Shown here piece after piece: positions 1 to 8,585 of a stretch of DNA of 64,000 bases. The stretch is from NCBI GenBank assembly GCA_910577045.1, contig CAJTLB010000006.1, forward strand, positions 133,129 through 197,128, read 5' to 3'. Made by a program: the position numbers and the translations under genes. The notes below the pieces were generated by a model. The model saw nothing but the letters and a program-made list of their open reading frames with translations, was not told the DNA's origin and did no database searches. Source of the stretch: an uncultured Lachnospiraceae bacterium (lineage in GTDB: Bacteria > Bacillota > Clostridia > Lachnospirales > Lachnospiraceae). Position 1 is the stretch's first letter. Each line of letters opens with the position of its first letter.

Positions 1-164
1 TTTCCATCCTGCATTTTCTGTTCTTGGAATGTATTGTTGCTTAATGCCTTTTGCCCAAATCTCCCTTCAAACTCACTTTCAAAAGTTTTTATATGGCCAT
101 TTCCTTTTGCCGTTCCCTTTACTTGTTCTAGAAACCCTTTTTCTCTTACTCCATTTACATTCAT
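1..164 (-). CDS. Unrecognised protein downstream of ECF sigma factor (C-terminus outside window)
   Basis: A reading frame opens with ATG at 164 and stays open to the window edge, giving 54 codons. An AAAGGTGA ribosome site lies about 7 bases before the ATG, and the ATG sits 5 bases after the sigma factor stop, so the two are almost certainly co-transcribed and translationally coupled. The visible part starts MNVNGVREKGFLEQVKG and is hydrophilic, rich in Gly, Lys, Gln and Glu. It shows no zinc-type anti-sigma motif and no membrane segment so far. Position suggests an anti-sigma factor or a target of the sigma factor, but the visible residues do not support naming it. The rest of the gene lies outside the window. 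Confidence 0.6.
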   Translation of the reverse strand, partial: MNVNGVREKGFLEQVKGTAKGNGHIKTFESEFEGRFGQKALSNNTFQEQKMQDG

Positions 165-169
165 CTGTA

Positions 170-655
170 TCACCTTTCCTTTACTAGAAGCTTTTTTAAC
201 TCTTCCCTGCCACGCCTTAAATTTGTTTTCACTGTATTTACTGGTATTTCTAACACTTCTGCTATTTCCTTTATTTCATAGTCTTCATAATAAAACAAAT
301 ACAGTGCCTGCCTGTAATGTGGCGGCAATGATAATACTAGCCACAAGGTATTGTCCTGATCTAAATATGGCACCTTCATAAACACTTTTTCACTTTCTGG
401 CACCTTTTCCAACTCTGTTGTCGTTTGCTTCCACTTACTTTTTAGCAAATCTTTACTTAAATTTAAAGCTGTACGGATCATCCAGGCTTTTTCATGTTCC
501 TTATTTTTAAATTCCGGCTGATAGTGAAGTAGTCTTATAAACACTTCCTGCATAATATCCTCCGCATCCGCATGGGATTTCACCTCTGCAAAAGCTATAC
601 GGAAAAGCATGGAGCTATATTCCCTAAAATAAAACTCCAATTCTTCCTTCTTCAT
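170..655 (-). CDS. ECF-type RNA polymerase sigma factor
   Basis: A 161-residue sigma-70-family factor of extracytoplasmic-function size, which recruits RNA polymerase to alternative promoters. Region 2 is seen at about residues 10-75, with the DAEDIMQEVF stretch (core binding and -10 melting) and the KAWMIRTALNLSKD helix. Region 4 is at about 105-155, with the helix-turn-helix EIKEIAEVLEIPVNTVKTNL that reads the -35 element. There is no region 1 or 3 and no C-terminal extension, so this is a minimal ECF factor. It starts at an ATG after a GGCAGGA site. A TGAAAC/CGTA promoter upstream suggests it transcribes its own operon. The gene 3' of it is unrecognised, so the inducing signal cannot be inferred. 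Confidence 0.93.
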   Translation of the reverse strand: MKKEELEFYFREYSSMLFRIAFAEVKSHADAEDIMQEVFIRLLHYQPEFKNKEHEKAWMIRTALNLSKDLLKSKWKQTTTELEKVPESEKVFMKVPYLDQDNTLWLVLSLPPHYRQALYLFYYEDYEIKEIAEVLEIPVNTVKTNLRRGREELKKLLVKER

Positions 656-755
656 TCCTGCCTTCTCCCCATTCTAAGATACAGCCATAACGCCTGTATA
701 AGCCAATTAAAGCAAATCTTTTGCAACCTGCTTTATTATTTACTTATATAAGTAA

Positions 756-782
756 TACGATTGAAATGTAAAAAAAGTTTCA
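756..782 (-). promoter_or_regulatory. ECF-type autoregulatory promoter
   Basis: Read on the minus strand, TGAAAC (777-782) is followed after 17 bases by CGTA (756-759). This matches the TGAAAC-N16/17-CGTA pattern of ECF sigma promoters such as those of Bacillus sigma-W. It lies about 100 bases upstream of the ECF sigma gene, the usual place for an autoregulatory promoter. The match is by eye only. Confidence 0.6.
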
Positions 783-925
783 AATACTACAAAATTTTTT
801 ATAAAATTTTAACCCAAAAGCAGAATTATTTAATTTATTTTATCACTATTCAACAACTATTACAAGAAAAATCCCCAAAACATAATTGAAAAACTAGCAT
901 ATTTCCCTTGCGTGGTTCTGCGCAT

Positions 926-957
926 AAAAAAGAGCTATTGCAAACTTGCAATAACTC
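926..957 (-). terminator. Rho-independent terminator of hybrid kinase gene
   Basis: On the minus strand, GAGTTATTGCAA (946-957) pairs with TTGCAATAGCTC (932-943), with one G-U pair and a 2-base loop, followed directly by six T. It begins 11 bases after the hybrid kinase stop codon. Confidence 0.85.
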
Positions 958-968
958 CTCTTTCTTTT

Positions 969-3518
969 TTATTTTCTTTTTACATGTTTCTCCAACAATC
1001 TTACTACTTCCTTTATATCAATTGGCTTTGCAATATGTGCGTTCATCCCACATGCTAAACATTTTTGTATATCTTCGGAAAACGCATCTGCTGTCATTGC
1101 AATAATTGGTAAATCTGCATCCTCCCTATTTAAAGCACGAATTTCTTTTGTCGCATCATACCCGGACATAATTGGCATACGGATATCCATAAGGATTGCA
1201 TCATAAAAACCAACTTCCGACTTATTAAACATATCTACACAAATTTGCCCATTTTCTGCACGCTCCAATACCAATCCCAAAGAAGAAAGCAATTCATTGG
1301 CAATTTCCCAATTTAATTCATTATCTTCTGCCAATAAAATCTTTAACCCATCTAATTCTAAACTCTGGTGTACCTGTTTTTCTGGCTCTACATCTGCCAG
1401 TCCCGCAAACTGCCGCAACCCATAATACAATGTTGACTTAAACAACGGTTTTGGGATAAATCCACTAATCCCCGCTTCCCTTGCTTCTTTTTCTATATCG
1501 CTCCAGTCATATGCAGAAATTAAAAGAATCGGCACATCACCTAACATTCTATTCCTGATTTCACGGGCTGTCTGTATCCCATCCATCTCTGGCATTTTCC
1601 AGTCTAAAAGTACCGCATGGTAATCTTCATGCTTTTTATGGCGGCTTTCTACCATCTGTACCGCTGATTCCCCGTCATACGTGCACTCTGCACTAACCCC
1701 AATTTCATTTAAAGAAAATGCCGTGGTATGGCAAAGCTGCTCGTCATCATCTACTACTAATACATGTAGCTCTGGCAGCTTCATGTCTTCTTCCATAATA
1801 GTAAAACGTTCTAAATCTAATACAACATGGAATTCTGTGCCCTTCCCTACTTCACTTTCTACTTCAATCGTACCTTTCATTGCATCCACAATATACTTTG
1901 CGATTGCCATGCCAAGCCCTGTACCTTCTGTTTTATGGACTCTTTTATTATCTTCACGGGCAAAAGATTCAAAAATTTTCTCCTTAAATTCTGGGGACAT
2001 CCCCATCCCATTATCCTTTACCCTAATATGCACACGGATATAATTATCCCCAAGCGGCGATTCTTCTTCTGATAAAGCAATATGGATTGTGCCTCCTTCC
2101 GGCGTAAATTTCACTGCATTGGAAAGGAAATTTAAAAGTACCTGGTTTAAACGCACACTGTCACAATACACATTTTCTACTTCAATATCATGGATAAAAA
2201 CGTCAAACTGTTGTTTCTTTGCCTTAAGCTGCGGCTGGACAATACTAACAATCCCTTCCATTGTTTCACGCAAAGAAACAATATCCATATTCAATGTCAT
2301 CTTCCCGCTTTCAATCTTTGACATATCAAGCACGTCATTAATAAGCCCTAATAAATGCTTGCTAGAAAGCGTAATCTTTTTTAAGCAATTTTTTACCTGT
2401 TGGATATTATCAATATTTGCCGTTGCTATTGCTGTCATTCCTACAATTGCATTCATTGGGGTACGGATATCATGGCTCATATTAGATAAAAATTCGCTTT
2501 TTGCCATATTCGCACGAATTGCTTCTTGCTTTGCAATTTCAATTGTTTTAATTTGTTGTTTATTTAACCTATAATAAATAATAAAGGTAATTAAAAATCC
2601 TATAATAATAATACTATAACATAATAAAACAGACCCCATTCTTTCATTCCCTAAGTCTGTAATTAAATTATCTAATATTCCATATGGCATAATATTAACT
2701 AAATACCATTCAGAATCTGGCAAAGCACTACAATACAAATGGCGTTTCTCATCACCCACTTGTAATACCGTAGAATAATCATTTCCTTCTTTCATTGCCT
2801 GTTCTAGTTCTTTCACATACTCCTCAGGCTTCTTATCACCTTGCACAGTAATCATTTTTATTAGACGTTCAAAATAACTTTCCAAAAACGCATCACTATT
2901 CCGTATGACATAAGTACCATCTGAACGGATAATATGTGCCCACCCCATAGAATTATTCTCATCTAACATAAGCATTTCATTAATATATTCCACAGGAAGA
3001 GTTGCCACTAAAGCTATTGATGTCTTTCCATCTAACATAGGATATGCTACATCCACTCCCATCAAAATAATATCTTTTCCTGTTACAGTCTGCCCAACAG
3101 CTACTTTATCTTCATGATTATTTAATGAATTTAAAAATGGCCCTGGATCAATTAACATCATATCTTCTCCATAAATCATTTCAAATTCGCCATCTGATGA
3201 ATATAATGCTAAACTATCAAAACTCCTTACTTGGCCACTAAAAGCCAATTCTTCAAACATCTCACTTCCATATGTAACATTCTCTGGAGGAGTACGGCTA
3301 ACAATCCCTTGTATCTGCTCCAGGTTCATTTCAATTGTTGTCCCAAAATGCCTAGCAATCTGTTCACTCATGCCTGACATATAAATAGTACCAATTTCAC
3401 TAATTGTTAATGATATTTTTTTATTTACTGTAGTAGTTAAATACATAAAAACTACTCCACAAAGAGAAAGTACAGCAATACAACTAATCAATAGAACCCT
3501 CGTTGCTTTACTCTTCAT
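969..3518 (-). CDS. Hybrid sensor histidine kinase with two receiver domains
   Basis: An 849-residue membrane sensor kinase. TM1 is at about residues 8-28 and TM2 at about 296-316, enclosing a roughly 265-residue extracytoplasmic sensor that looks Cache-like in size and placement. A HisKA domain follows with phosphoacceptor His349 in SHDIRTP, then a HATPase with the N box (NFLSNAVKF, about 463-471), G1 DNGMGM (502-507) and G2 GTGLGM (532-537). Two receivers follow, with acceptor aspartates D639 (LLDWKMP) and D778 (LMDIRMP). There is no HPt domain at the C-terminus, so phosphorelay output needs a separate HPt protein or acts within the protein. No response regulator gene is adjacent. It starts at ATG 3518 behind a near-consensus promoter and ends in a strong terminator, so it is monocistronic. 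The ligand is unknown. Confidence 0.93.
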   Translation of the reverse strand: MKSKATRVLLISCIAVLSLCGVVFMYLTTTVNKKISLTISEIGTIYMSGMSEQIARHFGTTIEMNLEQIQGIVSRTPPENVTYGSEMFEELAFSGQVRSFDSLALYSSDGEFEMIYGEDMMLIDPGPFLNSLNNHEDKVAVGQTVTGKDIILMGVDVAYPMLDGKTSIALVATLPVEYINEMLMLDENNSMGWAHIIRSDGTYVIRNSDAFLESYFERLIKMITVQGDKKPEEYVKELEQAMKEGNDYSTVLQVGDEKRHLYCSALPDSEWYLVNIMPYGILDNLITDLGNERMGSVLLCYSIIIIGFLITFIIYYRLNKQQIKTIEIAKQEAIRANMAKSEFLSNMSHDIRTPMNAIVGMTAIATANIDNIQQVKNCLKKITLSSKHLLGLINDVLDMSKIESGKMTLNMDIVSLRETMEGIVSIVQPQLKAKKQQFDVFIHDIEVENVYCDSVRLNQVLLNFLSNAVKFTPEGGTIHIALSEEESPLGDNYIRVHIRVKDNGMGMSPEFKEKIFESFAREDNKRVHKTEGTGLGMAIAKYIVDAMKGTIEVESEVGKGTEFHVVLDLERFTIMEEDMKLPELHVLVVDDDEQLCHTTAFSLNEIGVSAECTYDGESAVQMVESRHKKHEDYHAVLLDWKMPEMDGIQTAREIRNRMLGDVPILLISAYDWSDIEKEAREAGISGFIPKPLFKSTLYYGLRQFAGLADVEPEKQVHQSLELDGLKILLAEDNELNWEIANELLSSLGLVLERAENGQICVDMFNKSEVGFYDAILMDIRMPIMSGYDATKEIRALNREDADLPIIAMTADAFSEDIQKCLACGMNAHIAKPIDIKEVVRLLEKHVKRK

Positions 3519-3553
3519 AATTACCTATTACCTCCATTGTATACTCTTTTTTG

Positions 3554-3582
3554 ATTATAACAAATACAACGGTGTTTGTCCA
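3554..3582 (-). promoter_or_regulatory. Sigma-A promoter of hybrid kinase
   Basis: TGGACA (577-582 of this kilobase) and TATAAT (554-559) are separated by exactly 17 bases on the minus strand, 36 bases upstream of the start codon. It lies in the short gap after prfA, so the kinase is transcribed independently of the prfA operon. Confidence 0.75.
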
Positions 3583-3592
3583 GCCTTCTAAC

Positions 3593-4669
3593 TTATCCTT
3601 CTTCGTTTAACTTACTAAGGCGTATTGCTTGGTCTGCTGCTATACAGGCATCTAATATTTCTTGTATATCCCCATCCATAATTTTATCTAATTTATACAA
3701 TGTAAGCCCTATACGATGATCCGTTACGCGCCCTTGTGGGAAATTATAAGTCCGAATCTTCTCCGAACGATCCCCTGTCCCTATCTGGCTCCTCCGAAGT
3801 TCTGCCTCTGCATTATGCGCCTTTTGTTGTTCAATATCATACAATTTTGCACGAAGTAAAGCAAAGGCTTTTTCCTTATTTTGAAGTTGTGATTTTTCTG
3901 TTTGGCTATATACCACAATCCCAGTTGGGTAATGGGTAAGCCGTACAGCAGAATCTGTTGTATTTACACATTGCCCGCCATTCCCCGATGCACGCATTAC
4001 ATCAATACGGATATCTTTCTCATCAATTACTACATCTACTTCTTCTACTTCTGGCATTACGGCAACCGTTATGGTAGATGTATGGATCCTCCCGCCAGAT
4101 TCCGTTTCTGGCACACGCTGTACCCTGTGGACGCCACTTTCATATTTTAATTTTGAATAAGCTCCTTGCCCAGAAATCATAAAACTAACTTCCTTCATGC
4201 CTCCTATCCCGATTTCGTCCACACTTACTAATTCTACTTTCCAACGTTGCCTTTCTGCATAATGTACATACAAACGGTACATTTCTGCTGCAAATAACGC
4301 TGCTTCATCCCCACCTGCACCTGCACGGATTTCTACTACTACATCCTTATCATCATTTGGATCTTTTGGAAGTAATAAAATCTTTAGTTTTTGCTCCAAT
4401 TCCTCTACCTCTTGTTTTGCCCCAGATAATTCTTCTTTTAAAAGCTCCCTCATTTCTGCATCATTTTCTTCTTCCAGCATAACCAAACTATCTTCAATTG
4501 TTTCTTTCGCCTTTTTATAGGCTGTATATGTTTCTACTACGGGAGCCAGCTCACTCTGCTCTTTCATTAATTTCCGAAACCTATTTTGGTCCCCTGTTAC
4601 TTCTGGCGAAGCAAGCTCTTGCATAAGCTCCGAATAACGGAGCAATAAATCTTCTAATTTATCAAACAT
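3593..4669 (-). CDS. prfA: Peptide chain release factor 1
   Basis: A 358-residue class I release factor that recognises UAA and UAG and triggers hydrolysis of peptidyl-tRNA. The tripeptide PET at 187-189 (RVPETESGG) fits the PxT motif that defines RF1 rather than RF2, and GGQ at 231-233 (SGNGGQCVN) is the catalytic loop. The length is normal for RF1. The start is placed at the ATG beginning MFDKLEDLL, 7 bases after an AAAGGTGG site; a longer frame upstream would remove that site. It overlaps the end of prmC by 16 bases. PrmC methylates the glutamine of this GGQ, so enzyme and substrate are translationally coupled. Confidence 0.97.
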   Translation of the reverse strand: MFDKLEDLLLRYSELMQELASPEVTGDQNRFRKLMKEQSELAPVVETYTAYKKAKETIEDSLVMLEEENDAEMRELLKEELSGAKQEVEELEQKLKILLLPKDPNDDKDVVVEIRAGAGGDEAALFAAEMYRLYVHYAERQRWKVELVSVDEIGIGGMKEVSFMISGQGAYSKLKYESGVHRVQRVPETESGGRIHTSTITVAVMPEVEEVDVVIDEKDIRIDVMRASGNGGQCVNTTDSAVRLTHYPTGIVVYSQTEKSQLQNKEKAFALLRAKLYDIEQQKAHNAEAELRRSQIGTGDRSEKIRTYNFPQGRVTDHRIGLTLYKLDKIMDGDIQEILDACIAADQAIRLSKLNEEG

Positions 4670-5514
4670 CTTTTTTCCACCTTTCTTTTCCCCATACAAA
4701 CCCGGTTAAGCCCTGCTAAATCCTTTTTTATTTTTATATCTGTATATCCATAAGAAGCCAATAAGCCTGATACTTGCTCCCCTTGGTCATATCCTATTTC
4801 AAACAATAAATCCCCGCCAGGGACTAAATATTCTTCTGCCTGTTTTATAATATTCTGATAAAAATAAAGGCCATCTTCTTTCCCATTTAAAGCTAATATT
4901 GGTTCATATTCCCTTACCTCTGGCTCCAAAGAAGCAATCACCCCTGTACGGATATAGGGAGGGTTAGAGATAATTATATCAAATTTCCCACTTATGCCTG
5001 TAAATAAATCACTTTGTATGAATGACACATCCACTTTATGCCTTTTTGCATTTTCCCTTGCCACTTTAAGGGCTTCTCCTGAAATATCTGCCCCTACTGC
5101 CAAACCAAATTTATAAAGACAGGCAAGGCTAATAATAATACAGCCTGATCCCGTGCATAAATCTAATACTCTAGCATTTTGTTTTTCTTTTAAGATCTTT
5201 CCCGCCTCTTCCACCAAACTCTCTGTATCCTGCCTTGGTATTAAGACATGTGGGTTTACTTGAAAAATTAACCCCATAAATCCTTGTTCCCCTGTAAGGT
5301 ACTGTAAAGGAATCCTTTTTGCCCGTTCTACAAATAACTGGTTACAGTATGCTTCTTGTTCCTTTGGAATTGGCATATTCCTATTACATAAAAAAATTGC
5401 CTTACTAACCCCAGTAACATAAGAAAGCAAAAGCCAAGCATCTTCCTTATACTCCAAAACTCCTGCTGCCTGCAAAATATCTTTTCCTTTATCCCATATT
5501 TCTTGTATTGTCAT
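4654..5514 (-). CDS. prmC: Release factor glutamine N5-methyltransferase
   Basis: A 286-residue SAM-dependent methyltransferase that modifies the GGQ glutamine of release factors. The N-terminal helical substrate-binding domain covers about 1-85. The SAM site DLCTGSGCI is at 118-126 and the catalytic NPPY motif, which binds the target glutamine amide, is at 184-187 (IISNPPYI). Length is normal. Its ATG overlaps the DUF1385 stop codon as ATGA, and its 3' end overlaps prfA. The gene order matches the known partnership. Confidence 0.96.
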   Translation of the reverse strand: MTIQEIWDKGKDILQAAGVLEYKEDAWLLLSYVTGVSKAIFLCNRNMPIPKEQEAYCNQLFVERAKRIPLQYLTGEQGFMGLIFQVNPHVLIPRQDTESLVEEAGKILKEKQNARVLDLCTGSGCIIISLACLYKFGLAVGADISGEALKVARENAKRHKVDVSFIQSDLFTGISGKFDIIISNPPYIRTGVIASLEPEVREYEPILALNGKEDGLYFYQNIIKQAEEYLVPGGDLLFEIGYDQGEQVSGLLASYGYTDIKIKKDLAGLNRVCMGKRKVEKRCLIN

Positions 5515-6479
5515 TCTTCATCCCCAATAAATTCAAACCCTTCTTCAGCCCTAAGCTGTGCCAGTTCTTCTTTTGTAATCTTCCCTTCCTCTGCCAGATA
5601 TTGTTTCCAGTCAAATACTGCCTCCACTGCACAAATTGCCACTTCAATCATGCTGTCATCCGGCTCCCTAGTCGTCATACGCTGCAGCAACATCCCTGGC
5701 ATACTTAAAATATTTACAATCTTTGAATCACTGTTTCCAGCCAAACGGATAAATTCATAAGAAACCCCTGCAATCACTGGAACCAGTAAAAGCCGGATTA
5801 CTACCCTCCACACAGGGCTCGAAGTACGGATAAAAATAAAGAAAATTACACTAATTACCATAACAATTAAAAGGAAACTCGTTCCACAGCGTTTATGCTG
5901 CCTAGAACTAATCCTAACATTCTCTACAGTAAGGGGAAGGCCAGACTCTACGCAATTAATACATTTATGTTCTGCACCATGGTACATAAACACTCTTTGA
6001 ATATCTTTCATCAATGTAATTAACACAATATATAAAAGAAAAATTGCAATTCGGATACATCCCTCTATAATTGCCATTAAAGTAGTAGAAACCACATACG
6101 GCCTTAAACGCTCCGTAATAAAATAAGGAAGCACCATAAAAATTGCAACTGCAAATGCAACTGAACATACTACAGTAAGCCCCATAAATATACTTTCTGC
6201 TTTTTCTGTCCTCCCCGGTTTTTTCTCCTCTTCTTCCTCATAAAAACTTGCTGAAAAAGTAAGCGTTTTCATGCCAAGCACTAAGGACTCTATAAAATTA
6301 AAAATTCCTCGGATAATAGGGACTCTCTTAAAAATAGGCTGTTTCCCTGCCTTCCCTAATTCCCGTACCTCTACCTCAATCTTATTATCAGGCTTCCGTA
6401 CAGCAACAGCATATTTATCCCCATTTTTCATCATAATTCCTTCAATAACTGCCTGCCCGCCGATTCCAGATGATTTCAT
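5511..6479 (-). CDS. DUF1385 family membrane protein (YqhQ-like)
   Basis: A 322-residue protein of the DUF1385 family, whose biochemical function is not established. The N-terminus carries the family signature GGQAVIEGIMMKNG at about 7-20. About four membrane segments are visible, near residues 107-128, 138-160, 202-220 and 230-250. Conserved His and Cys residues (YHGAEHKCINC, about 169-179) precede the third segment and could bind metal. It starts at ATG 6479 after an AGAAAGGAC site and ends in an ATGA overlap with prmC, so it belongs to the same transcript. Genes of this family often sit between rpmE and prmC in Clostridia. A role tied to ribosome or release factor maturation would be inference from position only. 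Confidence 0.85.
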   Translation of the reverse strand: MKSSGIGGQAVIEGIMMKNGDKYAVAVRKPDNKIEVEVRELGKAGKQPIFKRVPIIRGIFNFIESLVLGMKTLTFSASFYEEEEEKKPGRTEKAESIFMGLTVVCSVAFAVAIFMVLPYFITERLRPYVVSTTLMAIIEGCIRIAIFLLYIVLITLMKDIQRVFMYHGAEHKCINCVESGLPLTVENVRISSRQHKRCGTSFLLIVMVISVIFFIFIRTSSPVWRVVIRLLLVPVIAGVSYEFIRLAGNSDSKIVNILSMPGMLLQRMTTREPDDSMIEVAICAVEAVFDWKQYLAEEGKITKEELAQLRAEEGFEFIGDEE

Positions 6480-6512
6480 TCCATTCTAGTCCTTTCTATC
6501 TACATGTAAAAG

Positions 6513-6541
6513 AAGGTTGAGATTCTATTAACCTCAACCTT
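6513..6541 (-). terminator. Terminator or attenuator after rpmE
   Basis: On the minus strand, a 9-bp stem (AAGGTTGAG/CTCAACCTT) with an 11-base loop is followed by CTTTTAC. It starts 14 bases after the rpmE stop and lies upstream of DUF1385. The short T run suggests partial termination, leaving some read-through into DUF1385-prmC-prfA. Confidence 0.6.
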
Positions 6542-6555
6542 ACTTATCATACCTA

Positions 6556-6765
6556 TTAGTTGTTTGCTGTAAACCCGTACTTCTTATTAAACTTATCTAC
6601 ACGTCCACGGGCAGCACTAGATTTCTGCTGTCCAGTGTAGAAGGAATGGCATTTTGAACAAATTTCCACATGAATATCGTTCTTTGTAGATCCTGTTACA
6701 AACTCATTTCCACAGTTACATACAACCTTTGCCTGATAGTATTTTGGATGGATTCCTTCTTTCAT
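6556..6765 (-). CDS. rpmE: 50S ribosomal protein bL31 (zinc form)
   Basis: A 69-residue bL31. Cysteines at VCNCGN and CSKCHSFYTG give the C+ zinc-binding form, as opposed to the zinc-independent paralogue induced under zinc limitation. The start is at the ATG of MKEGIHPKYY, 5 bases after AAAGAGGTGA; an upstream in-frame ATG would put the ribosome site inside the gene. It has its own consensus promoter, followed by a modest terminator. Confidence 0.96.
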   Translation of the reverse strand: MKEGIHPKYYQAKVVCNCGNEFVTGSTKNDIHVEICSKCHSFYTGQQKSSAARGRVDKFNKKYGFTANN

Positions 6766-6847
6766 TCTTTTCACCTCTTTAATCTGCATAATAAACGTCT
6801 GTATCGCCTGCGCTTAGACGCATTTCTTCTCATAAAACAGCTTTTTC

Positions 6848-6876
6848 ATTATAACATACCATTTTTAGATATGCAA
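6848..6876 (-). promoter_or_regulatory. rpmE: Sigma-A promoter of rpmE with overlapping inverted repeat
   Basis: TTGCAT (6871-6876) and TATAAT (6848-6853) with a 17-base spacer on the minus strand, about 80 bases before rpmE. A perfect 7-bp inverted repeat, GCAAGCA/TGCTTGC with an 8-base loop (6873-6894), overlaps the -35 element. It could be an operator, or the rho 3' hairpin, although no T run follows. Confidence 0.75.
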
Positions 6877-6942
6877 GCACTTTTTCATGCTTGCCCTACC
6901 ACTTATTCTTTGTAGAATGGTTTCAGTCCACTCGCGTCAAAA

Positions 6943-8343
6943 CTAAAGTAACCTAGTTTTTTTAATAAGCTGTATAAACTCTGCATTATTTTTTGTCTTA
7001 GCAAATAAATCTAATATCCGTTCTGCAGCATCTTCCGCACGCATCCCATTTGTTGCCTTACGCATAATCTCTGCGGCCTCTTGTTCTTCCATGCTAAATA
7101 GTAAATCATCTCTCCTTGTACCTGATTTTAAAATATCAATTGCTGGAAATACTCTTTTTTCCTGTAATTTCCTATTTAAAGTTAATTCCATATTTCCTGT
7201 GCCCTTAAATTCCTCAAAGATCACATCATCCATTTTGCTTCCTGTTTCAATTAATGCTGTAGCAAGAATCGTTAAGCTTCCGCCTTCCCTCATATTCCTC
7301 GCTGCGCCAAAGAAACGCTTTGGCATATGGAGGGCAGCAGGATCAAGCCCCCCTGACAAAGTCCTTCCACTTGGCGGGACCACTAGGTTATATGCCCTTG
7401 CTAAACGAGTAATACTATCTAATAAAATCACTACATCATATTTATGTTCTACAAGGCGCTTTGCACGCTCCAACACCATTTCTGAAACCCTTTTATGGTG
7501 CTCTGGCAATTCATCGAATGTAGAATAAATCACTTCTACATTCTTCCCTTCTATGGACTCTTTAATATCAGTAACCTCTTCTGGCCTTTCATCAATTAAT
7601 AAAATAATTAAGTGCATTTCTGGGTTATTTGTAGTAATGGACTGTGCAATCTGTTTTAGCAATGTTGTTTTGCCTGCCTTTGGCGGCGCAGCAATCATGC
7701 CTCGCTGCCCTTTTCCAATTGGTGAAATCATATCTACAATCCGCATTGCTGTATTATGGCTTTCTGTCTCCATATGGATTCTTTTATTGGGGAAAATTGG
7801 GATCAAATCCTCAAATGCTTTTCTTTTCATTGCTTCTAACGGATGGACCCTATTAATTGATTTTACATAAAGAAGTGCTGCAAATTTCTCATTTTGTGTC
7901 CTTGTCCTTAAGTTCCCTTCTATAATATCCCCTGTTTTTAGGTTTAATTTCCGAATCTGGGCTGGCGATACATACACGTCATTATCCCCTGGCATATAAT
8001 TTTCACATCGGATAAAACCATACCCATCTGGCATAACTTCTAATATCCCATTTGCCACAACCCCACTGTCTAGTTGTGCAATCTCTTCCTTTGTCAATTT
8101 GCTTTGTGGATGTTGTGCCACAATATTTTTAGGTATCTCAATTGCAATAAGCTCTTCTTTTTCTTCTGGCTCAAATACCTCTTTTACTTCATTCACCTCT
8201 TTTTTCTCATTCTCGCCTTCCATAACATTCACTAAGGCATCAATTAAATCCTTTTTTTTCATTGTGCTGACATTTTTCAGCCCTTTTTCTTTAGCAATCG
8301 CCTTTAATTCTGCTAAAGGAAGTGTTTCAAGTTTTTCTCTCAT
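6943..8343 (-). CDS. rho: Transcription termination factor Rho
   Basis: A 466-residue hexameric RNA-dependent ATPase that terminates transcription. The N-terminal Rho_N helical domain is at 1-40, then an acidic Lys/Glu linker (42-66), a cold-shock-type RNA-binding domain (about 93-160, containing DGYGFIRCENYMPGDNDVYV), and a RecA-like ATPase. Walker A is APPKAGKTTLLK (about 220-231) and Walker B is VVILLDS (about 303-309). The arginine-rich Q and R loop regions are intact. It starts at the ATG after AAAGGAG, about 12 bases away. The leader exceeds 110 bases, as is common for autoregulated rho genes; a TATAAT at 8466-8471 on the minus strand may be its -10, but no good -35 is seen. Confidence 0.97.
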   Translation of the reverse strand: MREKLETLPLAELKAIAKEKGLKNVSTMKKKDLIDALVNVMEGENEKKEVNEVKEVFEPEEKEELIAIEIPKNIVAQHPQSKLTKEEIAQLDSGVVANGILEVMPDGYGFIRCENYMPGDNDVYVSPAQIRKLNLKTGDIIEGNLRTRTQNEKFAALLYVKSINRVHPLEAMKRKAFEDLIPIFPNKRIHMETESHNTAMRIVDMISPIGKGQRGMIAAPPKAGKTTLLKQIAQSITTNNPEMHLIILLIDERPEEVTDIKESIEGKNVEVIYSTFDELPEHHKRVSEMVLERAKRLVEHKYDVVILLDSITRLARAYNLVVPPSGRTLSGGLDPAALHMPKRFFGAARNMREGGSLTILATALIETGSKMDDVIFEEFKGTGNMELTLNRKLQEKRVFPAIDILKSGTRRDDLLFSMEEQEAAEIMRKATNGMRAEDAAERILDLFAKTKNNAEFIQLIKKTRLL

Positions 8344-8516
8344 ATTTTATTTTTACTCCTTTTGATTTTTTGCTTATTAAAAATGGGTACCTTACTTCGA
8401 ACTCAAGCATATGACTTCTACAATATCACATGTATACAGATTAAAAGATTTTTCAGGATGTTTTCATTATACACCATCCCATTCAAAATAGAAAGCCATT
8501 TTTTTATTTTGTCCTA

Positions 8517-8546
8517 TTGATTTCGCTTCTTTTCCTATGCTACAAT
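8517..8546 (+). promoter_or_regulatory. Sigma-A promoter of malic enzyme operon
   Basis: TTGATT (8517-8522) and TACAAT (8541-8546) with an 18-base spacer, 39 bases before the malic enzyme start. It is divergent from rho. Confidence 0.6.
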
Positions 8547-8585
8547 AACAACGGAACATGAATATGAAAAAAGGATGGAAAAACC

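Larger units (their letters stand above)
656..968. other. Intergenic region between sigma factor and hybrid kinase
   Basis: This 313-base AT-rich gap holds the ECF-type promoter at 756-782 and the hybrid kinase terminator at 926-957. No further coding frame with a ribosome site was seen on either strand. A stretch of about 140 bases (780-920) is very AT-rich and unassigned. Confidence 0.6.

Noticed and set aside
34..381. Plus-strand frame at the left edge
   Set aside because: It is antisense to the sigma factor and its downstream gene, has no ribosome site and an unusual Phe/Leu/Ser composition.
969..1100. C-terminal HPt domain of the hybrid kinase
   Set aside because: The protein ends directly after the second receiver at LEKHVKRK, so there is no HPt domain.
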